Part shown: piece by piece, positions 48,849 to 59,767 of the stretch
Layout of the letters: each line of letters opens with the position of its first letter
Numbering within the stretch: position 1 is the first letter of the stretch
Assembly: GCF_019931275.1 (NCBI RefSeq)
Contig: NZ_JAIOTY010000001.1
Coordinates: 1,770,650-1,834,649 of the forward strand
DNA length: 64,000 nt
Reading direction: 5' to 3'
DNA from: Nitratidesulfovibrio sp. SRB-5
GTDB taxonomy: Bacteria; Desulfobacterota; Desulfovibrionia; Desulfovibrionales; Desulfovibrionaceae
The notes under the pieces: model-generated
Told to the model about the DNA's origin: nothing
Database searches by the model: none
The model's input: only the letters and a program-made list of their open reading frames with translations
Position numbers and translations under genes: made by a program

Positions 48849-48892
48849 GAAGCCCGCCGCTCCCTGCATGGGAACGGCGGGCTTCTTTCATT
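48849..48892 (+). terminator. Rho-independent terminator after rho
   Basis: An 11-bp perfect stem, gaagcccgccg (48849-48859) with cggcgggcttc (48875-48885), has inner tccc/ggga pairs and is followed by tttcatt. It lies 35 bp after the rho stop. On the opposite strand it could also help end the converging oxidase transcript. Confidence 0.8.
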
Positions 48893-48959
48893 GCGCGGGA
48901 ACAACAATGGTCCGGCAGGCGCGACATGCGTCGTCGCCAAACGCCCCCTGTGCCGGCGC

Positions 48960-50885
48960 CTACGGCAGGCGCACGTTGACCATCATCCCCTGGTCCTCGT
49001 GCTCCAGGTTGTGGCAGTGGAACAGGAATATCTGCTCGCCGGGGTAGGCGGGGCTGCCGAAGTCCACGTCGGCCAGCACCGTCTCGCCGGGCCACACCAG
49101 AACGGTGTCCTTCAGGCCAAGGTCGGTGGGCAGTCTGCCCGTGCCGTCCACGGCCAGTGCGCGCACCTGGGCCGGACTGCCCCTCCGCTCGCGCACCCTC
49201 AGGAAGTATCCGTGCAGATGCATGGGGTGCGGCATGCTGCGGGCCGCATTTTCCATGGCCCATGCCTCGCGCCGTCTGTCCGGCACGGTAATGGGAAAAC
49301 GGTCCATGGCAAAAGTCTCTCCGGCTATGGTCCACCGCTTGCCGTCGGCTTCCAGCCGCAGCGCACGGGTGAAGGCGGATTGCCCATCCGTGGCGGGCAC
49401 GGCTTCGTCCGGTGCGGGCAACCTCTCGGGCACCTTGCGGTCGTAGCGTTCCGCACGATCCACCGACACCCTCAGAATGGGGTAGTCGCCGCCCTCGGCC
49501 AGCCCATCGGATTCCCCATGCGCTCCGCTGCCCATTGACGCGCCGCCGTGCCCTTCGTGCTGACCGCCTTGCCTGACAGGGGGTGCCGTCACGGCTGGCA
49601 TGGTGGCACGGTTCATGCCGTGATGCATGGAGCCGTCATGCCCCATCTCCATTCCATCCATGGTGCCTTGCGCTGCGCCCCCCCCGCTGTGACCATCGCC
49701 ACCGGCCCCGTGCCCAGCCCCGTCGCTGCCGTGCTCCATCTCGTTGTGCATGGGATCGAAGGGAAGGTTGCGCAGCCACACCTGATCACCCGGCTCCATG
49801 TCGCGCAGATCCAGCAGCACTTCCGCCCGCTCACCCGGCGCCAGGAACAGCCCCTCCACCCGGCGTGGCGCGGGCAGGAACCCGCCATCGTTGGCGATCA
49901 CCGTCACGGGCACCCGTGCTCCCGCCTTTCCCGCGCTGCCGCCCGTGAAGGCCAGATTGAAGATACGCGCCGTGCTGCCGTTAAGCAGGCGGAACCTGTA
50001 CAACCGGGTGGAAGCGGACAGCGTGGGCAGGTGGGCGCCGTTCACCAGAACCCGGTCGCCCAGATACCCCATGAACAGTTCGTCCTGCGTGGGCGCGTAG
50101 ACCAACTCCCCAGCCTGCCCGATGCGCTTGTCCTGCAATACCAGCGGAATGTCCGTGGCACCCAGGGTCAGGTCCAGTTCACGGGCAAAGGCCCGTTCCT
50201 CGTCGTCACGCACGATGAAGAACGAGGCCAGCCCCAGATACGCCTGCCGGGCCGTGTCGCCGTGCGGGTGCGGATGGTACCAGTAGGTGCCTGCCCGGTT
50301 GGTGATGGGGAATGCGTAGTCATAGTGGGCGCCGGGCCCCACGGCATACATGGGGTGCCCGGCCTGTTGCCACGGGCAGTCCACGCCGTGCCAGTGGATG
50401 ATGGTGTCCGGACCGGACGGCGTTGCACCGGCGGAGCCCCCGTGGGAGGCGTGGGCGCCGTGGCCTGCGGGCATTGGCCCCAACGGGCCGAGGCCGTTGA
50501 CCAACCGCACGGCGAAGTCCTGCCCCTTGTCCAGCACCAGTACCGGGTTGTGATAGACGCGCCCCTGCTGTTCGACCGTGTAGGCCAGCATGGGACCGCC
50601 CGTTGCCGGCAGCAATCCGGCTTGCGGCATGGCGGAAAGGGTGAACGGCCCCGTGGGAGCAAACAGCCCGAACAGACCGGATTGACCGGGCAGGGGCAGC
50701 GGTCCTCCGGACATCAGGCGGGGCGTTTCCGCGCGGAGACCGCCCAACCATGGCGGCAGCCCGGAGGCAATGCCCAGCGCCAAGGCCGTACCGCCGGATA
50801 GCAGCAGAAAATCCCGGCGGCTGAGGCGCAAAGGCGCATCGGTGCGGGGCGGCCTGATGTTCTTGCAATAACCGTTCGTGGACAT
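48960..50885 (-). CDS. Tat-exported multicopper oxidase (CueO/laccase-like)
   Basis: This 641-residue protein is an exported multicopper oxidase that couples oxidation of a substrate, often Cu(I), to reduction of O2 to water. A twin-arginine signal (LSRRDFLLLSGG, Arg23-Arg24) directs folded export. All four copper-binding motifs are present: HWHG, WYHPHPHG, HPMHLHG and FHCHNLEHEDQGMM, giving the type 1, 2 and 3 copper sites. Between cupredoxin domains 2 and 3 lies a loop of about 85 residues packed with Met, His and Gly (MDGMEMGHDGSMHHGMN), comparable to the methionine-rich copper-binding region of CueO. The ATG at 50885 has an AGGGAGG ribosome site. In an anaerobe it may serve copper or oxygen defence. 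Confidence 0.93.
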   Translation of the reverse strand: MSTNGYCKNIRPPRTDAPLRLSRRDFLLLSGGTALALGIASGLPPWLGGLRAETPRLMSGGPLPLPGQSGLFGLFAPTGPFTLSAMPQAGLLPATGGPMLAYTVEQQGRVYHNPVLVLDKGQDFAVRLVNGLGPLGPMPAGHGAHASHGGSAGATPSGPDTIIHWHGVDCPWQQAGHPMYAVGPGAHYDYAFPITNRAGTYWYHPHPHGDTARQAYLGLASFFIVRDDEERAFARELDLTLGATDIPLVLQDKRIGQAGELVYAPTQDELFMGYLGDRVLVNGAHLPTLSASTRLYRFRLLNGSTARIFNLAFTGGSAGKAGARVPVTVIANDGGFLPAPRRVEGLFLAPGERAEVLLDLRDMEPGDQVWLRNLPFDPMHNEMEHGSDGAGHGAGGDGHSGGGAAQGTMDGMEMGHDGSMHHGMNRATMPAVTAPPVRQGGQHEGHGGASMGSGAHGESDGLAEGGDYPILRVSVDRAERYDRKVPERLPAPDEAVPATDGQSAFTRALRLEADGKRWTIAGETFAMDRFPITVPDRRREAWAMENAARSMPHPMHLHGYFLRVRERRGSPAQVRALAVDGTGRLPTDLGLKDTVLVWPGETVLADVDFGSPAYPGEQIFLFHCHNLEHEDQGMMVNVRLP

Positions 50886-51201
50886 GGCGTGCCTCCCTGG
50901 CGACAGGTATACAGGAACAGCAGCATCGCGGACGACGTGCGTGGCAGGGGGATGTTTCAAGGATACACGATTCCCTTCGCGCCGCAATCCCGTACATGTT
51001 TGTGGTTGCACGGTGCAGGACCGTCGCGGTCAGCCACAATGAAGGAGCCCCGACCTTGCGGTCGGGGCTCCTTCACACGGGCATCGCATGAGGCGGAAAA
51101 ACGGGTTGCCTGGCCCGCACCCTCCGGATGATTCAGACAAGACATCGAGGCATGCCCAGTGGCGCGGTGATGCCGCACCCGGGCACCCGGACGCCTCCCG
51201 C
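50886..51201. other. 316-bp spacer upstream of the multicopper oxidase
   Basis: This stretch holds the GGDEF gene terminator at 51041-51074 and, between it and 50885, the presumed oxidase promoter. I see no clear CueR-like dyad. No gene is present. Confidence 0.5.
51041..51074 (-). terminator. Rho-independent terminator of the GGDEF gene
   Basis: A perfect 15-bp stem (gaaggagccccgacc at 51041-51055, ggtcggggctccttc at 51060-51074) has a four-base loop. On the minus strand it is followed by ATTGTGG, a weak T-tract, but the stem is very strong. It lies 127 bp after the stop. Confidence 0.65.
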
Positions 51202-52272
51202 CTAGATGGGGCCCGCCACCACCCGTACCCGGTTGCGGCCTTCACGCTTGGCCTCGTACAGGGCCTTGTCGGCCAGATCGAACAGGGCGTCCGCCAACGG
51301 TTCCGCCATGCCGGGCCTGGCATGGGCCACGCCCGCGCTCAGGGTCACGCGCACGCCATGCTCCACCACATGCCCCTGCCCGTCGCGTATGGCAAAGTTG
51401 ACGCTCTCCAGACCGGCCCGCACCGACTCGGCAATTTCGCCTGCGCGCTGCGCGCCCGCTCCCGTCAGCACCAGCGCAAATTCCTCACCGCCAAAGCGCG
51501 CCACCACAGAGGCGCATTCCCCGGCTCCCTCGGCCTCATCATTCAGGCTGCGGTTGCAATCGTCCACCTTGCGGCGCAGTACCTCGGCCACGGTGCGCAG
51601 CACCTGGTCGCCGATGCGATGGCCGTGCTGGTCGTTGATGCGCTTGAAGCGGTCCACGTCGAACAGCACCAACGCCAGGGCCGTGCCGCCCTTCCAGGCA
51701 GCCTCGCCCGCCGCCAGCGCCGAGTCGAAGGCGCGCCTGTTGCCAAGGCCGGTGAGCGGATCGGTGACCGTCAGTTCGCCCACCCGGATGGCGTCGTTGT
51801 CCATCTGCTCGCGCACCTCGCTGAAGGTGGCCCGCAGCAAGCGCACCACTTCGGCGGGGTCCAGGCCGCTTTCCACGGCGCGCACGCTGTCCTGCTCCAG
51901 CTTGTCCATGTCGCCCCGCCGCTGGTGCAGCATGGCGCGGAATTCGCGGGCCAGACGCTCGGTTTCCTGCAAGGCGTCGCGCATGCGGCATTCATAGGGC
52001 TCCACGCGGATGTCGCGGTCTGCCCGCAGCACCTCGTGGTAGCTCTGCTCGCTGAAGTCGCGCCTGTGCAGCACATCCACCAGCAGTTGCTGGATGCGGG
52101 CCTTCTGGTCGTCGTTCATGGTGCTGAACTCGCCCAGCCCACGCATGTAGAAGACCAGTGTGCGCCACTTGCTGTCGTGCGGCACGCCCGCGCGGTCCAG
52201 TATTTCGCACAGCCGCTCCCCGCCCGAAAAGGTGCACTGGCGGCGAGAACAGTTGCAGGTGTTGTCGGCCAT
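51202..52272 (-). CDS. Diguanylate cyclase (GGDEF) with Cys-rich N-terminal region
   Basis: This 356-residue soluble protein ends in a GGDEF domain (about 180-356) that makes cyclic di-GMP from two GTP. The active site reads GGEEF, an active variant, in ARFGGEEFALVL, and the segment TDPLTGLGNRRAFD begins the domain. The inhibitory I-site RxxD expected five residues before GGEEF is absent (the residues there are ECAS). The N-terminus opens with clustered cysteines (NTCNCSRRQC, then another at GGERLC), followed by a helical region with coiled-coil character up to the cyclase. The cysteines may bind metal or sense redox state; that is inference. The ATG at 52272 has AGGAAGG upstream. Confidence 0.9.
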   Translation of the reverse strand: MADNTCNCSRRQCTFSGGERLCEILDRAGVPHDSKWRTLVFYMRGLGEFSTMNDDQKARIQQLLVDVLHRRDFSEQSYHEVLRADRDIRVEPYECRMRDALQETERLAREFRAMLHQRRGDMDKLEQDSVRAVESGLDPAEVVRLLRATFSEVREQMDNDAIRVGELTVTDPLTGLGNRRAFDSALAAGEAAWKGGTALALVLFDVDRFKRINDQHGHRIGDQVLRTVAEVLRRKVDDCNRSLNDEAEGAGECASVVARFGGEEFALVLTGAGAQRAGEIAESVRAGLESVNFAIRDGQGHVVEHGVRVTLSAGVAHARPGMAEPLADALFDLADKALYEAKREGRNRVRVVAGPI

Positions 52273-52394
52273 GGGTTCTGTCCTTCCTACCGGAATATCC
52301 CGTCCGCGCATCGCCCGGCCGGTATGGAGTTGCACCGTGCATATGCGCCGCTGCGTGAGGACAACGGCTGTCCGTTGCCCCCCAACACGCGACA

Positions 52395-52416
52395 GGGGCG
52401 GCCTGCTGGCCGCCCC
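52395..52416. terminator. Stem-loop after rpoD
   Basis: A perfect 9-bp stem ggggcggcc/ggccgcccc with a tgct loop lies 50 bp after the rpoD stop. The T-rich flank (ttatgttat) is on the plus strand, not in the rpoD direction, so rpoD termination here would need help or the hairpin may act in 3'-end protection. Confidence 0.45.
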
Positions 52417-52465
52417 TTATGTTATCAGCGAATGCGTTGCGCCGCCATGGGGCGCCGCGCGAATT

Positions 52466-54230
<1,765 letters not shown>

Positions 54231-54238
<8 letters not shown>

Positions 54239-56030
54239 TCGATCTCCCCAACGTTTCCTGAAGGGCCCTGAGCAATTCAATGCCTGCGGCAGGGTCGGTG
54301 GAAGTCGCCGTCTGGCGAAGGGCGGCCATCATGCTTGATGTGCCGAGTTCCCGTGTGGTCACCGATTCGATGCCGGAAAGCAGATCCTGCAATTCCTCGA
54401 GTTCCTTGTCGCGGGGCGGGACATCGCCCGTCCTGCACCTGATCCAGAATTCCTTTTCGCGTTCCGAAAGATTGGGCAGCAGCTGTTCCGGCTCCGCGCC
54501 GTGGCGGGCCATCTTGGCCCACAGCTCCCGTGCCCACGGGCTGGCCAGCACCAGTTCGGCCCCTGCCTCGCGCAGGCGGGCGAAATGGTGCGGGTAGCGC
54601 ACCAGAAAGAACATCACCGCCCGGTCGCGCTTGGCGGGGGCGTCGCCGCTGGTGTGCACCGCGTCCACCTGGCGTTGCGGGGCGGGGTTGCGCGCCTCTC
54701 GCGCACCGGGTGCGGCAGCCGCCGCGCCCTTGTAGAAATCTCCGGAAAGCCCTTCGCGGATGGCTTCCTCGCGGATGCCGAGGCCGGAAGCGATGCGCGA
54801 CAGAAAACGCGATGCCAGCAACTGGCCGTCCGCATGCCCCGCCCCGGCCTGCCGCAGCAGGTTGCGCGACCACTCCAGCGCATCGCCGGGCGAATAGAGC
54901 GTGCGCAGGGTGTCGATGCAGAAATCCAGCCCGTCGGGCGCGCTCTTGCGCAACGCCTCGAAGGCATCCTTGCCCTGGTCGTGCAGCAGGCTGTCGATGT
55001 CCTCTCCGTCGGGCAGCAGCACCACCTTGCAGCGCATGCCGCGCGTCAGCAGCATCTCGCAGGCGCGCATGGCCGCCTTGCGGCCGGGGTTGTCGCCGTC
55101 GAACAGCAGTTCCACCGTGGAGCAGAACCCGCCCAGCCGCTTGACCTGTTCCGGCGTCAGCGCGGTGCCAAGCACGCCGCAGGCCATGTTGTAGCCGTAC
55201 TGGTGCAGGGTCAGCACGTCCATGTACCCTTCGGTGAGCATGGCCGTCTTGTGCTGGGTCATGGCCCGGCGCGCCTGGAACAGCCCGTAGAGGTGCTCCC
55301 CTTTCTTGTAGATGGCCGAATCGCTGCTGTTGATGTACTTGGCCTGGTCCTCGTCGGCGATGATGCGCCCGCCAAAGGCGATGACCTGACCGGCCAGGTT
55401 CTTGATGGGAAAGATCATCCGCCCGCGAAAACGGTCGAACATGCGGCCCGCGTCGTTGCGCGAAAGCAGGCCCGCCTGCGCGGCGTCCGCCTGCTGAAAG
55501 CCCCCCCGGCGCAACGCATCCGCCAGGGCCGACCATTCACGCAGGCTCCAACCGAGTTCGAACCCGTTCACGATCTCCGGCGAAAGCTGGCGCCGCGCGA
55601 TGTAGTCGCGGCACTCCTGCCCGGCGGGGATGGTCAGGTTGCGCCGGAAATGCTCGCGCGCCACGTCGTACATGCGCAGGCACTGCCGCTTGAATGACTG
55701 CTCGCGCTGCACCTTGGGGTCCGGCTTCCAGTCGTCCTCCAGCGAAACGCCCGCCTCTTCGGCCAAGGCTTCCAGCGTCTCGCGAAATTCCAGCCCGTGA
55801 ATGCGCCCGTAGAAATCGAAAATGTCGCCCGAGGCCTGACAGCCGAAGCAGTAGAAAAATCCTTCCTCCTCATTGATGGAGAAGGAAGGCTTGGTCTCCT
55901 GATGGAACGGGCACGGGGCCATCCAGCGCGGGCCGCCGGTATGGCGCAACTCGACGTAGCGGCGCGCCACCTCCACGAGGTTCAGGCGGGCCTTGATGGC
56001 CTGCACGACCGAGCCGTCCCTGCGTTTCAT
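54231..56030 (-). CDS. dnaG: DNA primase DnaG
   Basis: DnaG makes RNA primers for replication. The 599-residue product has the N-terminal CHC2 zinc ribbon ([22 protein letters not shown]), the catalytic core with [10 protein letters not shown]-type motif and the TOPRIM residues EGYMDVL and [10 protein letters not shown] (about 265-315). A C-terminal DnaB-interacting domain follows, ending in [12 protein letters not shown] variable Ala/Pro linker near residue 450 joins them. It overlaps rpoD by 8 bp and follows mutS2 by 95 bp on the same strand. Confidence 0.97.
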
Positions 56031-56125
56031 GCCGCCGTTCCGGTGTTCCGGGTGCGCGAAAGGGAGGACCGCGTGGTGCGCGGGCCGCCCTGCTCCATTT
56101 TCACCGTGTTCTGCAACTGGACCAG

Positions 56126-58579
56126 CTACTTCAGTTCGATGACGGTCACGCCGTCGCCGCCCTGGTCTTCCGGGGCCAGGGCAAACGACCGCACGGCCGG
56201 GAATGACTTCAGGAACGCGTGGATTTCCTTGCGCAGGGCCCCGGTGCCGCGACCGTGGATGGCCTCCACAGCCGACATGCCCGCGAGCAGGGCCTTGTCC
56301 AGCGCACGTGAAAGTTCGCTTACGGCAACATCAGCACGCATGCCGCGCAAGTCAACCCTCATGGATGCGGTTGCGTCCGAAATGGTGCGGGTCACCGCGC
56401 CAACGACCACACGAGGCTTTTCGTCCAATGCGGCAAGGTCTTTAGCCTCGGCCCACATGGTCACGCCGCTCAGGTCCACGCGCACCCTGCCGCGCCGGGC
56501 GTCCACCTCGACCACCGTGCCCTTCTTGCCCCACGGCACATAGCGCACGGCCTGCCCGGTGCGCAGTGTTTCCACCTGCAACGCGGGCGGGGTCGTGTCG
56601 GCGGATCCCGGCGTGCCCTCGGCATCGCCGTTGCCCGCCGCGCCGGGAACCAGCCGGGCGCGGGTTTCCGCCAGCGCCTTCAGGGCCTGCTTGTGGCTGA
56701 CCTTGCCGGACTTCCATTCATGGAGCACGGCCTTGGCCTGCCCCTGCACGGTTTCGAACAGGGTGCGGCGCTCGCGCTCGAAGCGCTCGTCGAGCTTGGT
56801 GCGCTTGTCGCGCAGGCGGGCTTCTTCCGCCCGCAACGAGGAAATTTCCGCTTCGCGCTGCACGGCCAGGGTGTTCAGGCGGTCCACAAGGGCGCTGGTG
56901 TCCTCGCCGTCCAGCAGCAGATACTGCTCGGCGCGGCGCAGCACCGCTTCCGGCAGGCCGTGCTCTCGGGCCACGTCCAGGGCCTGGCTGGCCCCCACCT
57001 GATCGTAGGCCAGGCGGAACAGCGGGCGCTTGGTGACGGGGTCGAACAGCACCGAGGCGGCGCGCACCTTGTCGCGGGTAAGGGCGTAGGCCTTCAGCGC
57101 CGGAAAGTGGGTGGCGGCCACCACGGTGGAGCCTGCGTCCATCACCTCGTCCAGCACGGCCTGGGCCAGGGCCGCGCCCTGCGCCGGGTCCGTGCCCGCG
57201 CCGAATTCGTCCAGAATCACCAGCGCGCCGGGGCCAAGGCGGTCCCACACGCCGCTCAGGTGGCGGATCTGCGCGGTGAAGGTGGACACGTTGTCCTCAA
57301 GGCTCTGCTCGTCACCGATGAAGGCGAAAATGTCGGACCAGAACGGCAGCGAACTGCCGGGGCGCACCGGCACGGGCAGCCCCGCCAGGCCCATCAGCGC
57401 GATGAGGCCCAGCGTCTTCAGGCACACGGTCTTGCCGCCCGCGTTGCCGCCGCTGATGACCAGGCCAAGCTGGCCGGGCAGCAGTTCGATGTCCACTGCC
57501 TGCGGGCCATGCTGCGCACCATGCCCGGAGGCGGACTTGCCCTTGCCCGTGGCGTGCGGGGCGCGGGAGGCAGACGGCACAGCCTGCGCGGCTGCCGCCC
57601 CGCCCTTCTCGCCGCGCGCGGCGGACAGGGCCAGCAGCGGATGGCGCGCGCCCAGCAGCGAAACATGGCCGCCCTCGGTGACCGAAACGGCCCCGGCATC
57701 GCCGGATTCCTCGAACCGGGCGGACAGGGCGCAACGCGCGCACAACACGTCGCCCTCCACCAGCAGGCCGTAGGCGCCGCGCACGGAGGCCAGTTCGTCC
57801 CGCACGAGGTCGGTGAGATAGCGCAGCACCTTGCGCTCTTCCTCGCGCTCCTCGCGCTTCAGTTCCTGGAGGCCGTTGTTCAGCTCCACCAGGAACATGG
57901 GCTCGAAGTAGCAGGTTTCGCCGGTCTGCGAATAGTCGTGGATGATGCCCTGCAGGCGGCCCTTGAAGTTGGACTTCAGGGGCAGCACGTACCGGTCGGA
58001 CGAAAGGGTCATGAACTCGTCCTGCAGGTAGTGGGCGATGTTGTAGCGCTGGGCGTATTCCTTGACCTTGCGGGTGCACTGCTGGTGGATGCGGCGGATT
58101 TCGCCGCGCACCAGCGAAAGTTCGGGCGAACTTTCATCGCGCAGCATCCCGTCGTCGGACACGCAACGGTCAAGGCCGGACACGGTGCGCTGCGGCAGCG
58201 GGTGGCTGTCCACCAGGGCGGCCAGCAGATCCCAGCGGCCACCGGTGGACTGGCCCTCGCGGATGGACGCGGCCAGCTTGCGGGCCAGCCCCAGGGTCTG
58301 GCGCAAGGCCCACAGCGCGTCCAGGTCCAGCACCGTGGCCGGGGCGTCCAGCGCGCGGAACACGCCGTCCAGCGGGGGGAAGGAGGAAAGGCGGAACCCG
58401 GTGTGCCCGGCCCAGCGCCGCGCCTCGTCGAACAGGGCGGCGGCATGGTGCACGGCGTCGATGCCGGTCAGCGGGCGCACGGCAAGGGCCGCCTCCGCTC
58501 CGGCTTCGGAAACGCACAATCCGGCAAGATGCGTGAGCACCTTGCCGAATTCCAGCACCTGAAGGCTGCGGGATTCCAT
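56126..58579 (-). CDS. mutS2: MutS2-type protein with Smr endonuclease domain
   Basis: MutS2 resembles MutS but lacks the mismatch-recognition domain. It suppresses recombination and also acts on collided ribosomes in some bacteria. The 817-residue protein has the core/lever regions, the ATPase with Walker A in SGGNAGGKTVCLKT (Gly-Gly-Asn in place of the common Gly-Pro-Asn) and ILDEFGAGTDPAQGAALAQA. A coiled coil (EISSLRAEEARLRDKRTKLD) and a C-terminal Smr domain (VDLRGMRADVA, IHGRGTGALRKEI) follow. A basic Gly/Ser insert near residue 335 (TGKGKSASGHG) interrupts the clamp region. It lies 8 bp after the yqeY gene and before dnaG. Confidence 0.95.
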   Translation of the reverse strand: MESRSLQVLEFGKVLTHLAGLCVSEAGAEAALAVRPLTGIDAVHHAAALFDEARRWAGHTGFRLSSFPPLDGVFRALDAPATVLDLDALWALRQTLGLARKLAASIREGQSTGGRWDLLAALVDSHPLPQRTVSGLDRCVSDDGMLRDESSPELSLVRGEIRRIHQQCTRKVKEYAQRYNIAHYLQDEFMTLSSDRYVLPLKSNFKGRLQGIIHDYSQTGETCYFEPMFLVELNNGLQELKREEREEERKVLRYLTDLVRDELASVRGAYGLLVEGDVLCARCALSARFEESGDAGAVSVTEGGHVSLLGARHPLLALSAARGEKGGAAAAQAVPSASRAPHATGKGKSASGHGAQHGPQAVDIELLPGQLGLVISGGNAGGKTVCLKTLGLIALMGLAGLPVPVRPGSSLPFWSDIFAFIGDEQSLEDNVSTFTAQIRHLSGVWDRLGPGALVILDEFGAGTDPAQGAALAQAVLDEVMDAGSTVVAATHFPALKAYALTRDKVRAASVLFDPVTKRPLFRLAYDQVGASQALDVAREHGLPEAVLRRAEQYLLLDGEDTSALVDRLNTLAVQREAEISSLRAEEARLRDKRTKLDERFERERRTLFETVQGQAKAVLHEWKSGKVSHKQALKALAETRARLVPGAAGNGDAEGTPGSADTTPPALQVETLRTGQAVRYVPWGKKGTVVEVDARRGRVRVDLSGVTMWAEAKDLAALDEKPRVVVGAVTRTISDATASMRVDLRGMRADVAVSELSRALDKALLAGMSAVEAIHGRGTGALRKEIHAFLKSFPAVRSFALAPEDQGGDGVTVIELK

Positions 58580-58587
58580 GTGAAAGG

Positions 58588-59034
58588 CTACCCCGCCAGG
58601 CGCGCGCGAACGGTGGCGGAAAGCGCCTTGCCGTCCACCCGGCCCTTGTGGGCGTTCATGATGGCCTGCATCACCCGGCCCATGTCCTGCGGACCCTTGG
58701 CGCCGGTTTCGGCGATGGCGGCATCGATGGCGGCGGCAAGTTCGTCGCCTTCCAGCGGGGTGGGCAGGTATTCGCGCAGGATGACCAGTTCCGCCTGCTC
58801 CTTGTCGGCCAGGTCGGTACGGTTCGCGGCGGTGAACTGCTCGATGGAATCCTGCCGCTGCTTGGCCTGCTTCAGCACCACGTCCAGCAGTTCCGCCTCG
58901 GTCACGGGGCGCATCAGTTCCACCTGCATGTTCTTGGCGGCGGTCTTCAGCATGCGCAGCACGCCCAGGCGCACCGCGTCCTTGGCCTTGTAGGCCGACA
59001 CGTAGTCCTTCTCGATGCGTTCGGAAAGATTCAT
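58588..59034 (-). CDS. GatB/YqeY domain protein
   Basis: This 148-residue protein is the free-standing YqeY type, related to the tail of the amidotransferase subunit GatB. Its function is not established, although a role with tRNA is often assumed. Family features are MNLSERIEKDYVSAYKAKD, RLGVLRMLKTAAKN, KQAKQRQDSIEQF and the C-terminal GPQDMGRVMQAIMNAHKGRVDG. The ATG at 59034 gives the standard N-terminus. It lies between rpsU and mutS2, a common position in bacteria where yqeY follows rpsU. Confidence 0.93.
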   Translation of the reverse strand: MNLSERIEKDYVSAYKAKDAVRLGVLRMLKTAAKNMQVELMRPVTEAELLDVVLKQAKQRQDSIEQFTAANRTDLADKEQAELVILREYLPTPLEGDELAAAIDAAIAETGAKGPQDMGRVMQAIMNAHKGRVDGKALSATVRARLAG

Positions 59035-59080
59035 GGGTGCCACCAGAAGCGGAAGGATGGGGTTCCGGAAATACGGAATA

Positions 59081-59111
59081 CGGGAAACCCGGAAGACCTC
59101 CGGGTTTCCCG
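59081..59111 (-). terminator. Rho-independent terminator/attenuator between rpsU and yqeY
   Basis: A perfect 13-bp stem (cgggaaacccgga at 59081-59093, tccgggtttcccg at 59099-59111) with a five-base loop is followed on the minus strand by TATTCCGTATTTCC. It lies 54 bp after the rpsU stop and could let most rpsU transcription end before the rest of the cluster. Confidence 0.75.
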
Positions 59112-59165
59112 TTCCAGGCATGTCGCGGCTGCGTGAGGGGCAGTGCCCCGCGCAGGCGAAGCGGC

Positions 59166-59369
59166 TTACGCCATGTTCATCTTCCTGATCTTCTTCAGGA
59201 GACGCTTGCGGGCGGCCGCCTTCTTCTTCTTGCGCATCACGCTGGGCTTTTCGTAGTGCTGACGCTTCTTCATTTCGGAAAGAACGCCGGCCTTTTCGAC
59301 CTGCTTCTTGAAGCGACGCAGCGCGATGTCGAAGTTGTATTCGTCGTCGTTAAGATACACACCGGGCAA
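59166..59369 (-). CDS. rpsU: 30S ribosomal protein S21
   Basis: S21 is a small basic ribosomal protein used in translation initiation. The 67-residue product contains [18 protein letters not shown] and [21 protein letters not shown], typical of S21. The best start is a TTG at 59369 (giving [11 protein letters not shown]) with the ribosome site GGGGGT eight bases upstream; no ATG is available nearby. The leader has ccccgcaagggg and cacccaccccgc elements that could fold over the ribosome site, so translational control is possible. It begins the rpsU-dnaG-rpoD macromolecular-synthesis cluster. Confidence 0.93.
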   Translation of the reverse strand: MPGVYLNDDEYNFDIALRRFKKQVEKAGVLSEMKKRQHYEKPSVMRKKKKAAARKRLLKKIRKMNMA

Positions 59370-59452
59370 AGAAATCACCCCCTTCGCCAGAAATCCCCTT
59401 GCGGGGTGGGTGCGAACGGGGTTGTTTACACTGCCCGCACGCAAAAGGCAAG

Positions 59453-59503
59453 CCCTGTCCGGGCCCGTCAAGGATCAACCTGACTGGGCCATGCCGGACA
59501 GGG
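59453..59503 (-). terminator. Large stem-loop after the small membrane-protein gene
   Basis: A 10-bp perfect outer stem (ccctgtccgg at 59453-59462, ccggacaggg at 59494-59503) with a further paired ggccc/gggcc region inside is followed on the minus strand by CTTGCCTTTTGCG. It lies 60 bp downstream of the small gene and before rpsU. Confidence 0.55.
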
Positions 59504-59563
59504 CCGAAAAAGTACCCGTTGGCACGCCGCGCAAGGCGGTCGAAACGGGTGGAAAGCTGGCGC

Positions 59564-59752
59564 CTAGTGGTGCCCTTCGGAATGGCACCCGCCCTTGCAG
59601 GTTTCCATCACCGACTTCAGGACCACGTAGCCCACGCCGCTGCATATCACGAACAGGACAGCGTACAGCACGCCGAAGAAAATGAAGTGGTCGGGCATCC
59701 ACCACGGAATGTCCTGCGGCAGGGGGCTGTGAATGGTTTCACCGTGTAACAT
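59564..59752 (-). CDS. Small membrane protein with C-terminal CxxxCH
   Basis: This 62-residue protein is not one I recognise. It has one hydrophobic segment at about 22-46 (FIFFGVLYAVLFVICSGVGY) and a short tail with C52-KGG-C56-H57 and SEGHH, so it is rich in potential metal or heme ligands. The N-terminus is Trp- and Pro-rich (PQDIPWWMPDH). A strong ribosome site (GGAGGAAC) stands before the ATG at 59752, which supports that it is a real gene. It lies 15 bp after the HU gene on the same strand and probably shares its transcript. CxxxCH is an uncommon heme c motif, but the positive-inside rule would place the tail in the cytoplasm, so metal binding is as likely. Confidence 0.75.
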   Translation of the reverse strand: MLHGETIHSPLPQDIPWWMPDHFIFFGVLYAVLFVICSGVGYVVLKSVMETCKGGCHSEGHH

Positions 59753-59767
59753 GTTGTTCCTCCAACC

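Noticed and set aside
59369-59471. Upstream extension of S21
   Set aside because: Residues before [10 protein letters not shown] have no counterpart in S21, and a GGGGGT ribosome site stands just before the TTG.
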